The notes under the pieces are model-generated. The model was not told the DNA's origin, ran no database searches, and was given only the letters and a program-made list of their open reading frames with translations. DNA of 64,000 bases. Origin: Chryseobacterium cucumeris. GTDB lineage: Bacteria > Bacteroidota > Bacteroidia > Flavobacteriales > Weeksellaceae. The DNA lies in the NCBI RefSeq assembly GCF_001593385.1, contig NZ_LUVZ01000046.1, forward strand, positions 62,001-126,000. The letters run 5' to 3'. Every line of letters starts with the position of its first letter. The stretch's first letter is position 1. Shown here piece by piece: positions 19,047 to 26,802 of this stretch. A program made the translations under genes and the position numbers.

Positions 19047-19714
19047 TGGAATACAATACCCAAAAAACTCAGCTTCATATGCCGGAATATGGCAGAATTA
19101 TACAACAGTTGGTTGAGCGCTGCAAAGAACTTCCTACCAAAGAGGAAAGGAACGAAATGGCTATGGCAATCATCGATTTTATGGGTCAGAGAAACCCACA
19201 ACTTCGCGACGAGGAAAATTATAAACATAAACTTTGGGACCATCTTTATATTCTTGCTAATCATGATCTGGATGTAGATTCTCCTTATCCCTTCCCCACA
19301 ATGGAAGAGCTGGCAGAAAAACCTAAAAGAATGGAATATCCAAAACTTCAAGGTGACTTTAAGTTCTACGGAAAAAGTATTCTTCAATTGATAGAAAAAG
19401 CAATTGAACTGGAAACGGGTGATGAAAAAGAAGCCCTAATCGAGGTGATTGCCAACAATATGAAGAAGTCTTATAATGTCTATAATAAAGAACATGTGAC
19501 GGATGATGTGATTTTCCGCCACCTGAAAGAACTTTCCGAAAACAGGTTGGATCTTACCGGAATAGATTCTCTTGAAAAGAGTAAGATCTATTACACCAGC
19601 AATAACAACAACCGAAATAACAACAATAACAACAGGAATAACAACAATAATAAAAACAATAATAACCAGCCTAACAAGAGAAGGCATAATAACAATCATA
19701 AAAACAGAAAATAA
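19046..19714 (+). CDS. DUF4290 protein with Asn-rich tail
   Basis: This 222-aa cytoplasmic protein belongs to the Bacteroidota-specific DUF4290 family, recognised from its start (EYNTQKTQLHMPEYGRIIQQ) and the HKLWDHLYILANHDLD segment. Its function is unknown. The last 40 residues are almost pure Asn with a few Arg and Lys, a disordered and possibly nucleic-acid-binding tail. I chose the ATG at 19046; an in-frame TTG nine bases upstream lies in the promoter. Its TAA overlaps the ATG of murA by one base, so the two are translationally coupled. Confidence 0.85.
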   Translation: MEYNTQKTQLHMPEYGRIIQQLVERCKELPTKEERNEMAMAIIDFMGQRNPQLRDEENYKHKLWDHLYILANHDLDVDSPYPFPTMEELAEKPKRMEYPKLQGDFKFYGKSILQLIEKAIELETGDEKEALIEVIANNMKKSYNVYNKEHVTDDVIFRHLKELSENRLDLTGIDSLEKSKIYYTSNNNNRNNNNNNRNNNNNKNNNNQPNKRRHNNNHKNRK

Positions 19715-21021
19715 TGAGTGGAACATTTCAAATAAGAGGAGGAAAAAGACTGCAGGGTGAAATAACTCCACAAGGAGCCAAAAATGAGGCTCTACAAATT
19801 TTATGTGCGGTTCTTCTGACAGATGAGGAAGTAAGAATCAAAAATATTCCGGATATCCATGATGTAAACAGGCTGATTGAAATTCTTGGGGATTTTGGAG
19901 TAAAAATTACTAAAAACGGACAGGGAGATTATACTTTCAAAGCTGATCAGGTTAATTTTGATTATATTAAATCTAATGAGTTCAAAAAGGACGGAGCAAA
20001 ATTACGTGGATCCATTATGCTGATGGGACCAATGCTTGCCCGTTACGGAGAAGCTTATATGCCGACTCCGGGTGGTGACAAAATCGGAAGAAGAAGATTG
20101 GACACTCACTTTCAGGGACTTGTTGAATTAGGTGCTGAATTCAATTATGATGAGGAGGAATATTTCTATTCTTTAAAAGCTAAGGAACTAAGAGGAAAAT
20201 TCATCCTGCTGGAAGAAGCTTCTGTTACCGGAACGGCTAATATTGTAATGGCAGCAGCTCTTGCAAAAGGAAAAACAAGAATCTACAACGCAGCCTGCGA
20301 GCCTTATCTTCAGCAATTATGCAAAATGCTGAACAGAATGGGTGCCAATATCTCAGGAATCGGATCCAACCTTCTTACGATTGAAGGGGTTGAATATCTG
20401 AGAGGTACTGAGCATACGATGCTTCCGGATATGGTAGAGATCGGTTCATGGATTGGTCTTGCCGCTATGACAAAATCTGAAATCACCATCAAAAATGTAA
20501 ACTGGAACCAGCTTGGTGTGATCCCGAATACCTTCAGAAAATTAGGAATTGAGCTTGAGCAAAGTGGTGATGATATCTACATTCCTGCTCAGGAACATTA
20601 TAAAATTCAGAAATTTATTGACGGTTCTATCCTTACGATTTCAGATGCGCCTTGGCCAGGATTTACACCGGATTTATTATCTATTATTCTAGTGGTAGCT
20701 ACTCAGGCAAAAGGAAGTATTCTGGTTCATCAGAAAATGTTTGAGTCCAGATTATTCTTTGTGGATAAATTAATCGATATGGGTGCTCAGATCATTTTAT
20801 GTGATCCGCACAGAGCTACAGTGATCGGATTAAACCAGGAAGCTCCGTTAAGAGGAACAACGATGGTTTCCCCGGATATCAGGGCTGGAAACGCCCTTCT
20901 TATTGCGGCTCTTTCTGCTGAAGGAAAATCTATTATCCACAATATCGAGCAGATTGACAGAGGATATGAAAATATTGATGGAAGACTGAGAGCTATTGGT
21001 GCTGACATCGAAAGAATTTAA
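19714..21021 (+). CDS. murA: UDP-N-acetylglucosamine 1-carboxyvinyltransferase MurA (Asp-type)
   Basis: MurA transfers enolpyruvate from phosphoenolpyruvate to UDP-GlcNAc, the first committed step of peptidoglycan synthesis, in the cytoplasm. The 435-aa length is normal. The substrate lysine lies in the N-terminal GAKNEAL motif. In the active-site loop (residues 117-125, PTPGGDKIG) the usual catalytic and fosfomycin-target Cys is replaced by D122. Asp at this place is known from naturally fosfomycin-resistant MurA of mycobacteria and Chlamydia and keeps activity. The gene overlaps DUF4290 by one base and is followed by a terminator. Confidence 0.96.
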   Translation: MSGTFQIRGGKRLQGEITPQGAKNEALQILCAVLLTDEEVRIKNIPDIHDVNRLIEILGDFGVKITKNGQGDYTFKADQVNFDYIKSNEFKKDGAKLRGSIMLMGPMLARYGEAYMPTPGGDKIGRRRLDTHFQGLVELGAEFNYDEEEYFYSLKAKELRGKFILLEEASVTGTANIVMAAALAKGKTRIYNAACEPYLQQLCKMLNRMGANISGIGSNLLTIEGVEYLRGTEHTMLPDMVEIGSWIGLAAMTKSEITIKNVNWNQLGVIPNTFRKLGIELEQSGDDIYIPAQEHYKIQKFIDGSILTISDAPWPGFTPDLLSIILVVATQAKGSILVHQKMFESRLFFVDKLIDMGAQIILCDPHRATVIGLNQEAPLRGTTMVSPDIRAGNALLIAALSAEGKSIIHNIEQIDRGYENIDGRLRAIGADIERI

Positions 21022-21042
21022 AATTATTTTATTTAATAATAG

Positions 21043-21076
21043 GAAAGCGTTCAGAATATTCTGAGCGTTTTTTTTG
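21043..21076 (+). terminator. murA terminator
   Basis: A ten-pair stem (AAGCGTTCAG with CTGAGCGTTT, two G-U pairs) has an AATATT loop and is followed by eight T residues. It lies 22 bases after the murA stop. Confidence 0.75.
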
Positions 21077-21083
21077 TTTTACC

Positions 21084-21136
21084 ACCCCGTCAAAAATTCT
21101 TTGAATTTTTACCACCCCTCCGAGGAGGGAATTTTA
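21084..21136. repeat. double-hairpin intergenic repeat
   Basis: Two small palindromes follow each other: AAAAATTC/GAATTTTT and CCCTCC/GGAGGG, inside a CACCCC-bearing context. This looks like a dispersed short element inserted between the murA and NIL-gene terminators. Confidence 0.4.
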
Positions 21137-21182
21137 TCCAGATTAACGATTGATCTTTTTTATCTGTTTTAGTGCAAAAATA

Positions 21183-21216
21183 AAAAGTGCCCGGTAAAAA
21201 CACCGGACACTTTGGT
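21183..21216 (-). terminator. terminator of NIL-domain gene
   Basis: The inverted repeat AAGTGCCCGGT / ACCGGACACTT surrounds a short A-rich loop. On the minus strand it follows the gene's stop and is succeeded by T-rich sequence. Confidence 0.7.
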
Positions 21217-21239
21217 AATTAAAACTATATGAATCTCAC

Positions 21240-21551
21240 TTAAAAATAGGTTCTGCAGGTATATTCTACCGTCGTATTGATAAGTTTATTTTTATTCAGA
21301 TAGACTTCAAGCTGCTGAAAATCTTCTGAATTGACATTAATATATAACTGTACCGAACCGAAACTGTATCCGTTCACGTACTCTACATTAGCAGATAACA
21401 CTCTATGACAGATGCCGAATTGATTATAGATCGTATTCATCAAATGTTCAAATTTCATTTTGCCATTCAACTCTATTTCCAGTAACAATTCTTTTTTAGG
21501 CAGGTTAATTTTATTTTGTAAAACCTGCAGGCCGGGATTAGGTGTAATCAT
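21240..21551 (-). CDS. small NIL-like domain protein
   Basis: The 103-aa protein looks like a free-standing NIL domain, the ferredoxin-like fold found at the C-terminus of the methionine ABC ATPase MetN. The pattern LEIELNG...IYNQFGICHRVLSANVEYVNGYSFGSVQLYINV fits, with a Gly-rich turn before the third strand. It has no transporter partner here. An unusual palindromic site at 21635-21655 lies 84 bp upstream and may control it. Methionine or sulfur-related sensing is inference from the family. Confidence 0.6.
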   Translation of the reverse strand: MITPNPGLQVLQNKINLPKKELLLEIELNGKMKFEHLMNTIYNQFGICHRVLSANVEYVNGYSFGSVQLYINVNSEDFQQLEVYLNKNKLINTTVEYTCRTYF

Positions 21552-21624
21552 TGCTAAACATTTTTGGGTTAAACATTGTCAGATCATATGACACTTTTGT
21601 TTTTAAATCTGTGACAAAAATATA

Positions 21625-21665
21625 AAAAAATATTAGTCCACCAAATTAGTAGACTAATATTTTTT
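21625..21665. promoter_or_regulatory. candidate operator palindrome upstream of NIL gene
   Basis: An outer perfect 14-bp inverted repeat (AAAAAATATTAGTC / GACTAATATTTTTT) encloses a 13-base centre. The inner 21 bp at 21635-21655 matches its own reverse complement at 16 of 21 positions, giving a consensus AGTCYACYAAWTTRGTRGACT. This reads as a dimeric repressor site more than a terminator, because a separate terminator (21684-21708) already serves the upstream gene. Confidence 0.5.
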
Positions 21666-21683
21666 AAAATTTAACATAAAAAA

Positions 21684-21708
21684 AAGAAGCCCGTTCAGCT
21701 TCTTTCTA
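21684..21708 (-). terminator. terminator of YiiX-like gene
   Basis: AAGAAGC and GCTTCTT form a short stem around a seven-base loop, with a T run on the minus strand directly downstream of the stop at 21713. Confidence 0.65.
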
Positions 21709-21712
21709 TATT

Positions 21713-22387
21713 TTAAAAATTCCCTACTCTTTCCAATTTGTCGGAACCAGCCAGCCCATTAGGATTACAACCGGGCTCTCCTTCAGGGACTTTGAGATTT
21801 TTCTTAGTGTAAAATTCTTCCCAGAATGTATTCGTTTTTCCTGTTTTGGGATCAATAAACGTCATCGGTTCCAGTTTGAAAATATTTTCTGTCCGAAAAG
21901 CTCTTTCTACAAAGTCCGAACAGTAATAGGATTGTTCATCCAGAATATAATTGAAGTTGTAAGGCTTTCCCAACATGGAAATTGCTTTTTTAACTGCTTC
22001 AGGAATTGCTTTCTGATATTCCGGTTTCAAACGGTAAACAATAACCTCCTGCCCTTCTTCTTTCTGATCTTTAATGAAATCTTTCAAATCCTGTCTCTGA
22101 GAACCGCCTTTGGGAGCAGCGTGCAGAACAAACATCCGGTTGTCTTCTTTTTCCAAAATTCCTATATGATCAAATGAAGCCGCTTTTTCTTTTTGAGTTA
22201 CATTATTGATCGCTCCGGAAAGTCCCGATTCTTTTGCGGTTACAAAAAGAAGATCTCCATTTTTAAGCTGTACATTACCTGCATAAGAGTGATTACACTG
22301 GATCACCAAAACGATTAAACAGTACAAGAGCCCAGTCAACATAATGCCTTTGATTCTTCTATTAAAAAATGTTTTACATTCAGACAT
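21713..22387 (-). CDS. YiiX-like permuted papain-fold hydrolase
   Basis: This 224-aa protein belongs to the YiiX/YaeF permuted NlpC/P60-type (C92-like) family, possible amidases or peptidases. It has an N-terminal hydrophobic segment (about residues 15-30, ending VIQC) that targets it to the envelope. NGDLLFVTAKES opens the domain. The catalytic His is in ASFDHIGIL and the catalytic Cys in YYCSDFVERAF, the reverse order of classic NlpC/P60 enzymes. Its gene diverges from the two-component system, with about 100 bp between start codons, so a regulatory link is possible. Confidence 0.8.
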   Translation of the reverse strand: MSECKTFFNRRIKGIMLTGLLYCLIVLVIQCNHSYAGNVQLKNGDLLFVTAKESGLSGAINNVTQKEKAASFDHIGILEKEDNRMFVLHAAPKGGSQRQDLKDFIKDQKEEGQEVIVYRLKPEYQKAIPEAVKKAISMLGKPYNFNYILDEQSYYCSDFVERAFRTENIFKLEPMTFIDPKTGKTNTFWEEFYTKKNLKVPEGEPGCNPNGLAGSDKLERVGNF

Positions 22388-22430
22388 TTTATTATACTTT
22401 TCGGTACCAAAATTACAAAATAGAATTCAT

Positions 22431-22445
22431 TACATTTGTGGGAAT
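22431..22445 (+). promoter_or_regulatory. promoter -7 element of two-component operon
   Basis: TACATTTG at 22431-22438 matches TAnnTTTG and lies 51 bases before the ATG at 22489. No clear TTG is found at the -33 place. The short divergent gap (22388-22488) must also hold the YiiX-gene promoter. Confidence 0.4.
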
Positions 22446-22488
22446 ATTGATCTATTCCTCACACCAACCCAAACATTCCAACAATCTT

Positions 22489-23190
22489 ATGCCCCATATT
22501 TTATTAGTTGAAGACGATGACAGGCTTTCAAAACTGATTGCAAAAGGATTTCAGGAAGCTGAATTTGAGGTCACTGTAGCATATGACGGAGTCACAGGCC
22601 TGAAACTGGCTTTACAGACAAATTTTGATCTGGTAGTGACCGATATTATTCTTCCCAAAAAAGATGGTCTTGAATTTTGCCATGAGATCAAAACTTTAAA
22701 ACCCAATCTTCCTGTAATTATGCTTACTGCACTGGGAACTACTGATGACAAGCTGGAAGGATTTGATGCCGGTGCAGATGATTATCTCACCAAGCCTTTT
22801 GAAATGCGGGAACTGGTAGCAAGGATAAAAGTACTTCTGAAACGTTTTTCACAACAGTTACATCAAAAAGTTTTTGTTCTTAAATACGAAGGCATAGAAA
22901 TGAACCTGGAACAGAAAACTGTAAACCGTGATCAAATGCCTATCAAATTAACCCCAAAAGAATTTAATCTTTTAAAATTCATGATGGAAAATTCCGAAAG
23001 GGTTCTTTCCAGATCTGAAATTGCAGAAAAAGTATGGGAAACCCATTTTGATACGGGAACTAACTTTATTGATGTTTATATCAATTATCTCAGAAAGAAA
23101 ATAGATAAAGATTTTGAAACCAAACTGATCCACACCAAAGCCGGCATGGGATTTATTCTGAAAAAAGACTACGAATCAGGTACTGTATAG
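22489..23190 (+). CDS. OmpR-family response regulator
   Basis: The 233-aa protein has a receiver domain (residues 1-120) with phospho-acceptor D52 in FDLVVTDIILPKKDG, the switch Thr in IMLTALG and the conserved Lys in LTKPFEM. A winged-helix OmpR-type DNA-binding domain (KLTPKEFNLLKFMM, VDVYINYLRKKI) follows. I chose the ATG at 22489 because an earlier in-frame start would add 40 residues with no match to a receiver domain. It is followed after 31 bp by its histidine kinase. Its target genes are unknown. Confidence 0.93.
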   Translation: MPHILLVEDDDRLSKLIAKGFQEAEFEVTVAYDGVTGLKLALQTNFDLVVTDIILPKKDGLEFCHEIKTLKPNLPVIMLTALGTTDDKLEGFDAGADDYLTKPFEMRELVARIKVLLKRFSQQLHQKVFVLKYEGIEMNLEQKTVNRDQMPIKLTPKEFNLLKFMMENSERVLSRSEIAEKVWETHFDTGTNFIDVYINYLRKKIDKDFETKLIHTKAGMGFILKKDYESGTV

Positions 23191-23221
23191 TAAATCAATA
23201 AGATAAACTAAAAATATCGGG

Positions 23222-24583
23222 ATGAAAATAAGAACCAGACTTACCCTGCTTTTTACCTTAATCACTGCAATGCTTTTAAGTATTTACAGTATTTCGATCT
23301 ATTATTCATCAAAAGAAGCCAGAGAAAAATCTTTTTACAGCGAACTTCAGAACGAGGCGATTGCCAAGGCTGATTTATTTTTCCGAAGCTCCCTTCCGGA
23401 ACAGGAAATGCATAAGCTTTATAAAAACAATACCAGAACATTGAATGAAGTTCAGGTTGCCATTTATAATTCCAATAAGCAATTGATCTATCATGATGAT
23501 GCCAAAGTAGATTATGTAAAGGAAACTCCGGAAATGCTAGCTCAGATATTTCAAAAGAAGAAAATCAATTTCTTTTTAAATGATTTGCAGGTGATCGGGA
23601 TGACCTATCATTATGAAGGAAAAACATATGCAGTAACTGCAGCAGCCTATGATCAATACGGATATGATTATCTGACACATCTTCTTACCATCAGTATTAT
23701 TTCATTCTTCAGTATTCTCATATTAATTTATCTGGCAGGAATATTTCTTTCCAAAAAAGCATTAAGTCCGCTCAGTGAAATGGTTATTCAGATTAAAAAA
23801 ATTACAGCCGGAAAACTTCAATTGCGTCTGAAAACTACTAAGGAAAAAGACGAACTTAATGAGCTTGCTCAAAATTTCAACGGAATGCTGGAACGGCTTG
23901 AAAATTCTTTTGATTCACAAAAACATTTTGTCTCCAATATTTCACATGAACTGAGAACTCCCTTATCCGCCATTATTACTGAGTTGGAACTGGCTTCAGA
24001 AAAGGATAAAACCAAAGAAGAATATCGGGAAACCATCCAATATGCACTGGATGATGCCCGAAATATGGTAAAATTGTCGAATAGTTTAATGGATCTTGCC
24101 AAAGCAAGCTATGATCCCAATGAGATCAGTTTTTCGGAGGTACGTCTTGATGAAGTTCTTCTGGAATCTTATACCAAAATCACCAAAGAAAATTCAGGAT
24201 ATAAAGTTTCTTTAAACATAGAAGATTCCGTGGAAGAGCATCAGCTTATCATTCAGGGAAATGAATATCTTCTTCAGGTTGCCTTCAACAATCTTATTGA
24301 CAATGCCTGCAAATATTCACCGGAACACACTTGCCTGATTGATGTAAATACCAATTCAAAAATTCTTACAATGCGTTTTACCAATACCGGCAATAGCATT
24401 AACAAAGAAGATTTACAACATATTTTTGAACCTTTTTACAGAAGCGAAACGTCCAGACAGGAAAAGGGCCATGGAATAGGATTATTTCTCACCCAGAAAA
24501 TTATTCTGCTCCATAATGCAAAAATTACGGTGCTATCAGAAGGTAACGAAACTATTTTTGCAGTGATATTTGATATTGTATAG
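23222..24583 (+). CDS. sensor histidine kinase
   Basis: The 453-aa inner-membrane kinase has TM1 at about residues 8-28, a periplasmic sensor region of some 130 residues, TM2 at about 153-175 and a HAMP linker. The phospho-acceptor H242 lies in NISHELRTPLS, the N box in FNNLIDNACKYS and the G box in GHGIGLFLTQK. It pairs with the response regulator upstream. The sensor region shows no metal or ligand motif that I recognise, so the signal is unknown. The metal-efflux operon downstream is separated by other genes and may not be a target. Confidence 0.93.
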   Translation: MKIRTRLTLLFTLITAMLLSIYSISIYYSSKEAREKSFYSELQNEAIAKADLFFRSSLPEQEMHKLYKNNTRTLNEVQVAIYNSNKQLIYHDDAKVDYVKETPEMLAQIFQKKKINFFLNDLQVIGMTYHYEGKTYAVTAAAYDQYGYDYLTHLLTISIISFFSILILIYLAGIFLSKKALSPLSEMVIQIKKITAGKLQLRLKTTKEKDELNELAQNFNGMLERLENSFDSQKHFVSNISHELRTPLSAIITELELASEKDKTKEEYRETIQYALDDARNMVKLSNSLMDLAKASYDPNEISFSEVRLDEVLLESYTKITKENSGYKVSLNIEDSVEEHQLIIQGNEYLLQVAFNNLIDNACKYSPEHTCLIDVNTNSKILTMRFTNTGNSINKEDLQHIFEPFYRSETSRQEKGHGIGLFLTQKIILLHNAKITVLSEGNETIFAVIFDIV

Positions 24584-24596
24584 ACAACCGAAGAAA

Positions 24597-24818
24597 TTAA
24601 ACTTCAGAATCAACTTTTTTATTCTTTTTTTTACGTTGGTAATAAATATTTCTGATAAAAATCACACTGCTGGTCATAAAAGGGATCATGTGAAACAATT
24701 GTCTGAGCAAAAGATATCCTGATTTTTTTTCATCTACAATACTTTCCATACCTAACCCAACAAAAAACAGGGATATAAGAAGTAAGATTAATTGTATTTT
24801 CCAATGCATTCTTATCAT
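24597..24818 (-). CDS. small membrane protein of unknown function
   Basis: The 73-aa protein has two hydrophobic segments (about 8-25 and 38-58) and a Lys-rich C-terminus. I do not recognise a family. It starts 15 bases after the EamA transporter stop, so the two form an operon and it may accompany the transporter. It converges with the histidine kinase gene 14 bp away. Confidence 0.6.
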   Translation of the reverse strand: MIRMHWKIQLILLLISLFFVGLGMESIVDEKKSGYLLLRQLFHMIPFMTSSVIFIRNIYYQRKKKNKKVDSEV

Positions 24819-24833
24819 ATTGTAAAAATCTTC

Positions 24834-25679
24834 TTAATGGTTAGAAACTCTGCTAAAAATAGTTGTTCCAATACTCGCTGTAATCACGCAGGCAATAGAA
24901 ATCCACTGTAAAAAAGATAATTCTTCAGCAAGAAAAACCAATCCGGAAAGCGCTGCAAATGCAGGTTCCAGGCTCATCAGAATACTGAAAGTTTTTGCAG
25001 GAAGTTTTTTCAAGGCCATCATTTCCAGTGAAAAAGGTAAAGCACTCGAAAGAATAGCCACACCAAGCCCTTTCATAAAAATCGTCGCAGTAATATTAAA
25101 AACAGCACCATCCCATATCGTGAATGGAATAATCACAAGACTTGCAAAGATCATCCCTGTAGTAACCGCATCTTTTCCATCCATTATTTTGGAAACTTTT
25201 CCACCCATGATAATATAAAGCGCCCAGAAGACTCCTGCGAGAAAGGCAAGTCCAAGTCCTAATAAATCTACATGATCACTTTTCCAAGGAACAATCAGCA
25301 GAATTCCTACACATGCCAGTAACGCCCAGATAACATCCAGCAGTTTTCGGGACAATGCCAATGCAAGAAATAAAGGACCTGCAAACTCTACAGTCACCGC
25401 CAATCCCAGCGGAATTCTTTGAATAGCCATATAGAAAATAAGATTCATTGCAGCCAGTCCAACTCCATAGATTGCACAGTATTTCCATTTCTGACGGTCA
25501 AATTGTAAAAATTTAGGACGGTTAATCAACGTAAGCAAAACCGCAGAAAGTACAATTCTTAAAGTAACCGTACCAATAGCTCCGATAGCGGGAAAAAGCT
25601 GCTTTGCAATGGAAGCTCCTCCCTGCACACAGATAATCGCTAAAAGCGTAGCTGGTATTGCTAAGTTTGATTTTTTCAT
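24834..25679 (-). CDS. EamA-family (DMT) transporter
   Basis: The 281-aa protein has about ten hydrophobic helices in two EamA repeats and is an inner-membrane transporter of the drug/metabolite superfamily, RhtA-like in pattern (GVGLAAMNLIFYMAIQRIPLGLAVTVEFAGPL). Such proteins export amino acids or other metabolites; the substrate cannot be told. I chose the ATG at 25679 (MKKSNLAIPATLL), because a start 54 bases earlier adds a segment unlike a membrane protein. It precedes the 73-aa membrane protein. Confidence 0.88.
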   Translation of the reverse strand: MKKSNLAIPATLLAIICVQGGASIAKQLFPAIGAIGTVTLRIVLSAVLLTLINRPKFLQFDRQKWKYCAIYGVGLAAMNLIFYMAIQRIPLGLAVTVEFAGPLFLALALSRKLLDVIWALLACVGILLIVPWKSDHVDLLGLGLAFLAGVFWALYIIMGGKVSKIMDGKDAVTTGMIFASLVIIPFTIWDGAVFNITATIFMKGLGVAILSSALPFSLEMMALKKLPAKTFSILMSLEPAFAALSGLVFLAEELSFLQWISIACVITASIGTTIFSRVSNH

Positions 25680-25982
25680 TTCTAAAATATATAATTCAAA
25701 AGGTATTGGAAGGAAGTCTCCGGGATTAAACAAGCTTTTATTTCATATGACAAATTGTAAAATTCGACCTACAAAAATCAGCTTCCAAATGTATTGAAAT
25801 TTTATCTCTTACCATGGGTACAGTTTACATATATTAACAAGATATAATAAATATTTCCTGCAGGATCATTAAGAAAAACAGGAAGTAACTTTCTCTAATG
25901 ATTTTCTAATAACATTCTAAAGCTTCTCTAACGGTAAAAAAAAAGAGACCGTTCTACTTTTGCACAGTAAAAAATAAAGCAT

Positions 25983-26018
25983 ATGGACTCAGATCCTTAC
26001 AGTAATTATCAATCTTAA
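25983..26018 (+). CDS. possible mgtC leader peptide (Asp/Pro)
   Basis: An ATG opens an 11-codon frame (MDSDPYSNYQS) ending in TAA at 26016-26018, exactly where the hairpin begins. The acidic-then-proline start is like the E. coli MgtL leader peptide (MEPDP...), in which Asp/Glu-Pro runs destabilise the ribosome at low Mg2+. No strong Shine-Dalgarno is visible. Ribosome stalling or early release here could change folding of the hairpin and so expression of mgtC and mgtA. This is inference from sequence and analogy. Confidence 0.45.
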   Translation: MDSDPYSNYQS

Positions 26019-26062
26019 AAGCTTTAGTTGTACTCACTTTTCCCGTACAGCTGAAAAGCTTT
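26018..26062 (+). promoter_or_regulatory. long hairpin in the mgtC leader
   Basis: AAAGCTTT-AGTTGTAC (26018-26033) pairs with GTACAGCT-GA-AAAGCTTT (26045-26062): 16 base pairs, one G-U and a two-base bulge, loop of 11. There is no T run after it, so it is not a standard intrinsic terminator; it could hide the ribosome-binding site or a Rho entry region. Confidence 0.6.
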
Positions 26063-26080
26063 ATAACAAAAGGAAAAGTT

Positions 26081-26779
26081 ATGACTACATTAGAATTTAC
26101 TCTTCGTCTCCTTACCGCATTTGCTCTGGGTGCCAGCATTGGTTTTGAAAGACAATGGCGCCAGAAAAGTGCTGGTCTCCGCACCAATACATTGGTATGC
26201 CTTGGCTCCGCAGCATTCGTACTTCTTTCCATCAGAATCGGAGGCGATGCTACAGGTAGAATAGCTTCTTATATTGTAAGCGGGATTGGTTTTTTAGGTG
26301 GAGGCGTTATCATGAAAGATGGTCTTACCGTGAGGGGGCTCAATACAGCAGCCACCATCTGGTGTTCGGCCTCTGTAGGTGCTCTCAGTGCTATGGGATT
26401 TCCCGTGGAAGCAGCCATTACCAGTGGATTTATTATCCTCACTCATATCACCCTTCGTCCTTTAGGCGTAAAACTGGGCAACAATATCAACAGCAGAAAC
26501 CATTATACAGAATACCTTCTCAGCATCAAATGCAAAAGTGAAGTAGAAAATCACATCCGCGTGCAACTGATGCAGTCTCTGAGCGGAAATGATAAAGTAT
26601 TGCTGAAATCTCTTACCAGCGATGATAATGGGCTGCCTGAAAACGCCATCATTACAGCGGAAGTTCATGCTTCTACTCCGCAGGACAGTTTCATGGAAAA
26701 AACAGCCAGCAGATTAACGATTGAAGACAAAGTCATCAAAGTAAGCTGGGAAATTATAGGTACCGAAAACGATTTGTAA
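26081..26779 (+). CDS. mgtC: MgtC/SapB-family membrane protein
   Basis: The 232-aa inner-membrane protein has the MgtC signature (GFERQWRQKSAGLRTNTLVCLGSA) and about five hydrophobic helices, followed by a C-terminal ACT-like soluble domain of about 80 residues. MgtC is linked to growth at low Mg2+ and to control of ATP synthase in Salmonella; it is not itself a transporter. It starts the operon, 23 bp before mgtA. Its leader has features suggesting Mg2+-dependent control. Confidence 0.92.
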   Translation: MTTLEFTLRLLTAFALGASIGFERQWRQKSAGLRTNTLVCLGSAAFVLLSIRIGGDATGRIASYIVSGIGFLGGGVIMKDGLTVRGLNTAATIWCSASVGALSAMGFPVEAAITSGFIILTHITLRPLGVKLGNNINSRNHYTEYLLSIKCKSEVENHIRVQLMQSLSGNDKVLLKSLTSDDNGLPENAIITAEVHASTPQDSFMEKTASRLTIEDKVIKVSWEIIGTENDL

Positions 26780-26802
26780 CATTAAAAACAACCTTTGAAG
26801 CG

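Larger units (their letters stand above)
25680..26080 (+). promoter_or_regulatory. mgtC leader region
   Basis: The first part is spacer upstream of the EamA gene. TACTTTTG at 25955-25962 fits the -7 element, with a start site expected near 25968 and a leader of about 112 bases. Inside it lie a possible 11-codon leader peptide (25983-26018) and a long hairpin (26018-26062), and then an AAAGGAA ribosome-binding site at about 26068-26074. Confidence 0.55.

Noticed and set aside
19436..19771. 111-codon minus-strand frame rich in Val and Ile
   Set aside because: It is simply the reverse reading of the Asn-rich codon run of the DUF4290 gene.
26018..26062. mgtC leader hairpin as intrinsic terminator
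   Set aside because: No T run follows the stem, and a normal ribosome-binding site comes right after it. A translational or Rho-dependent role fits better.
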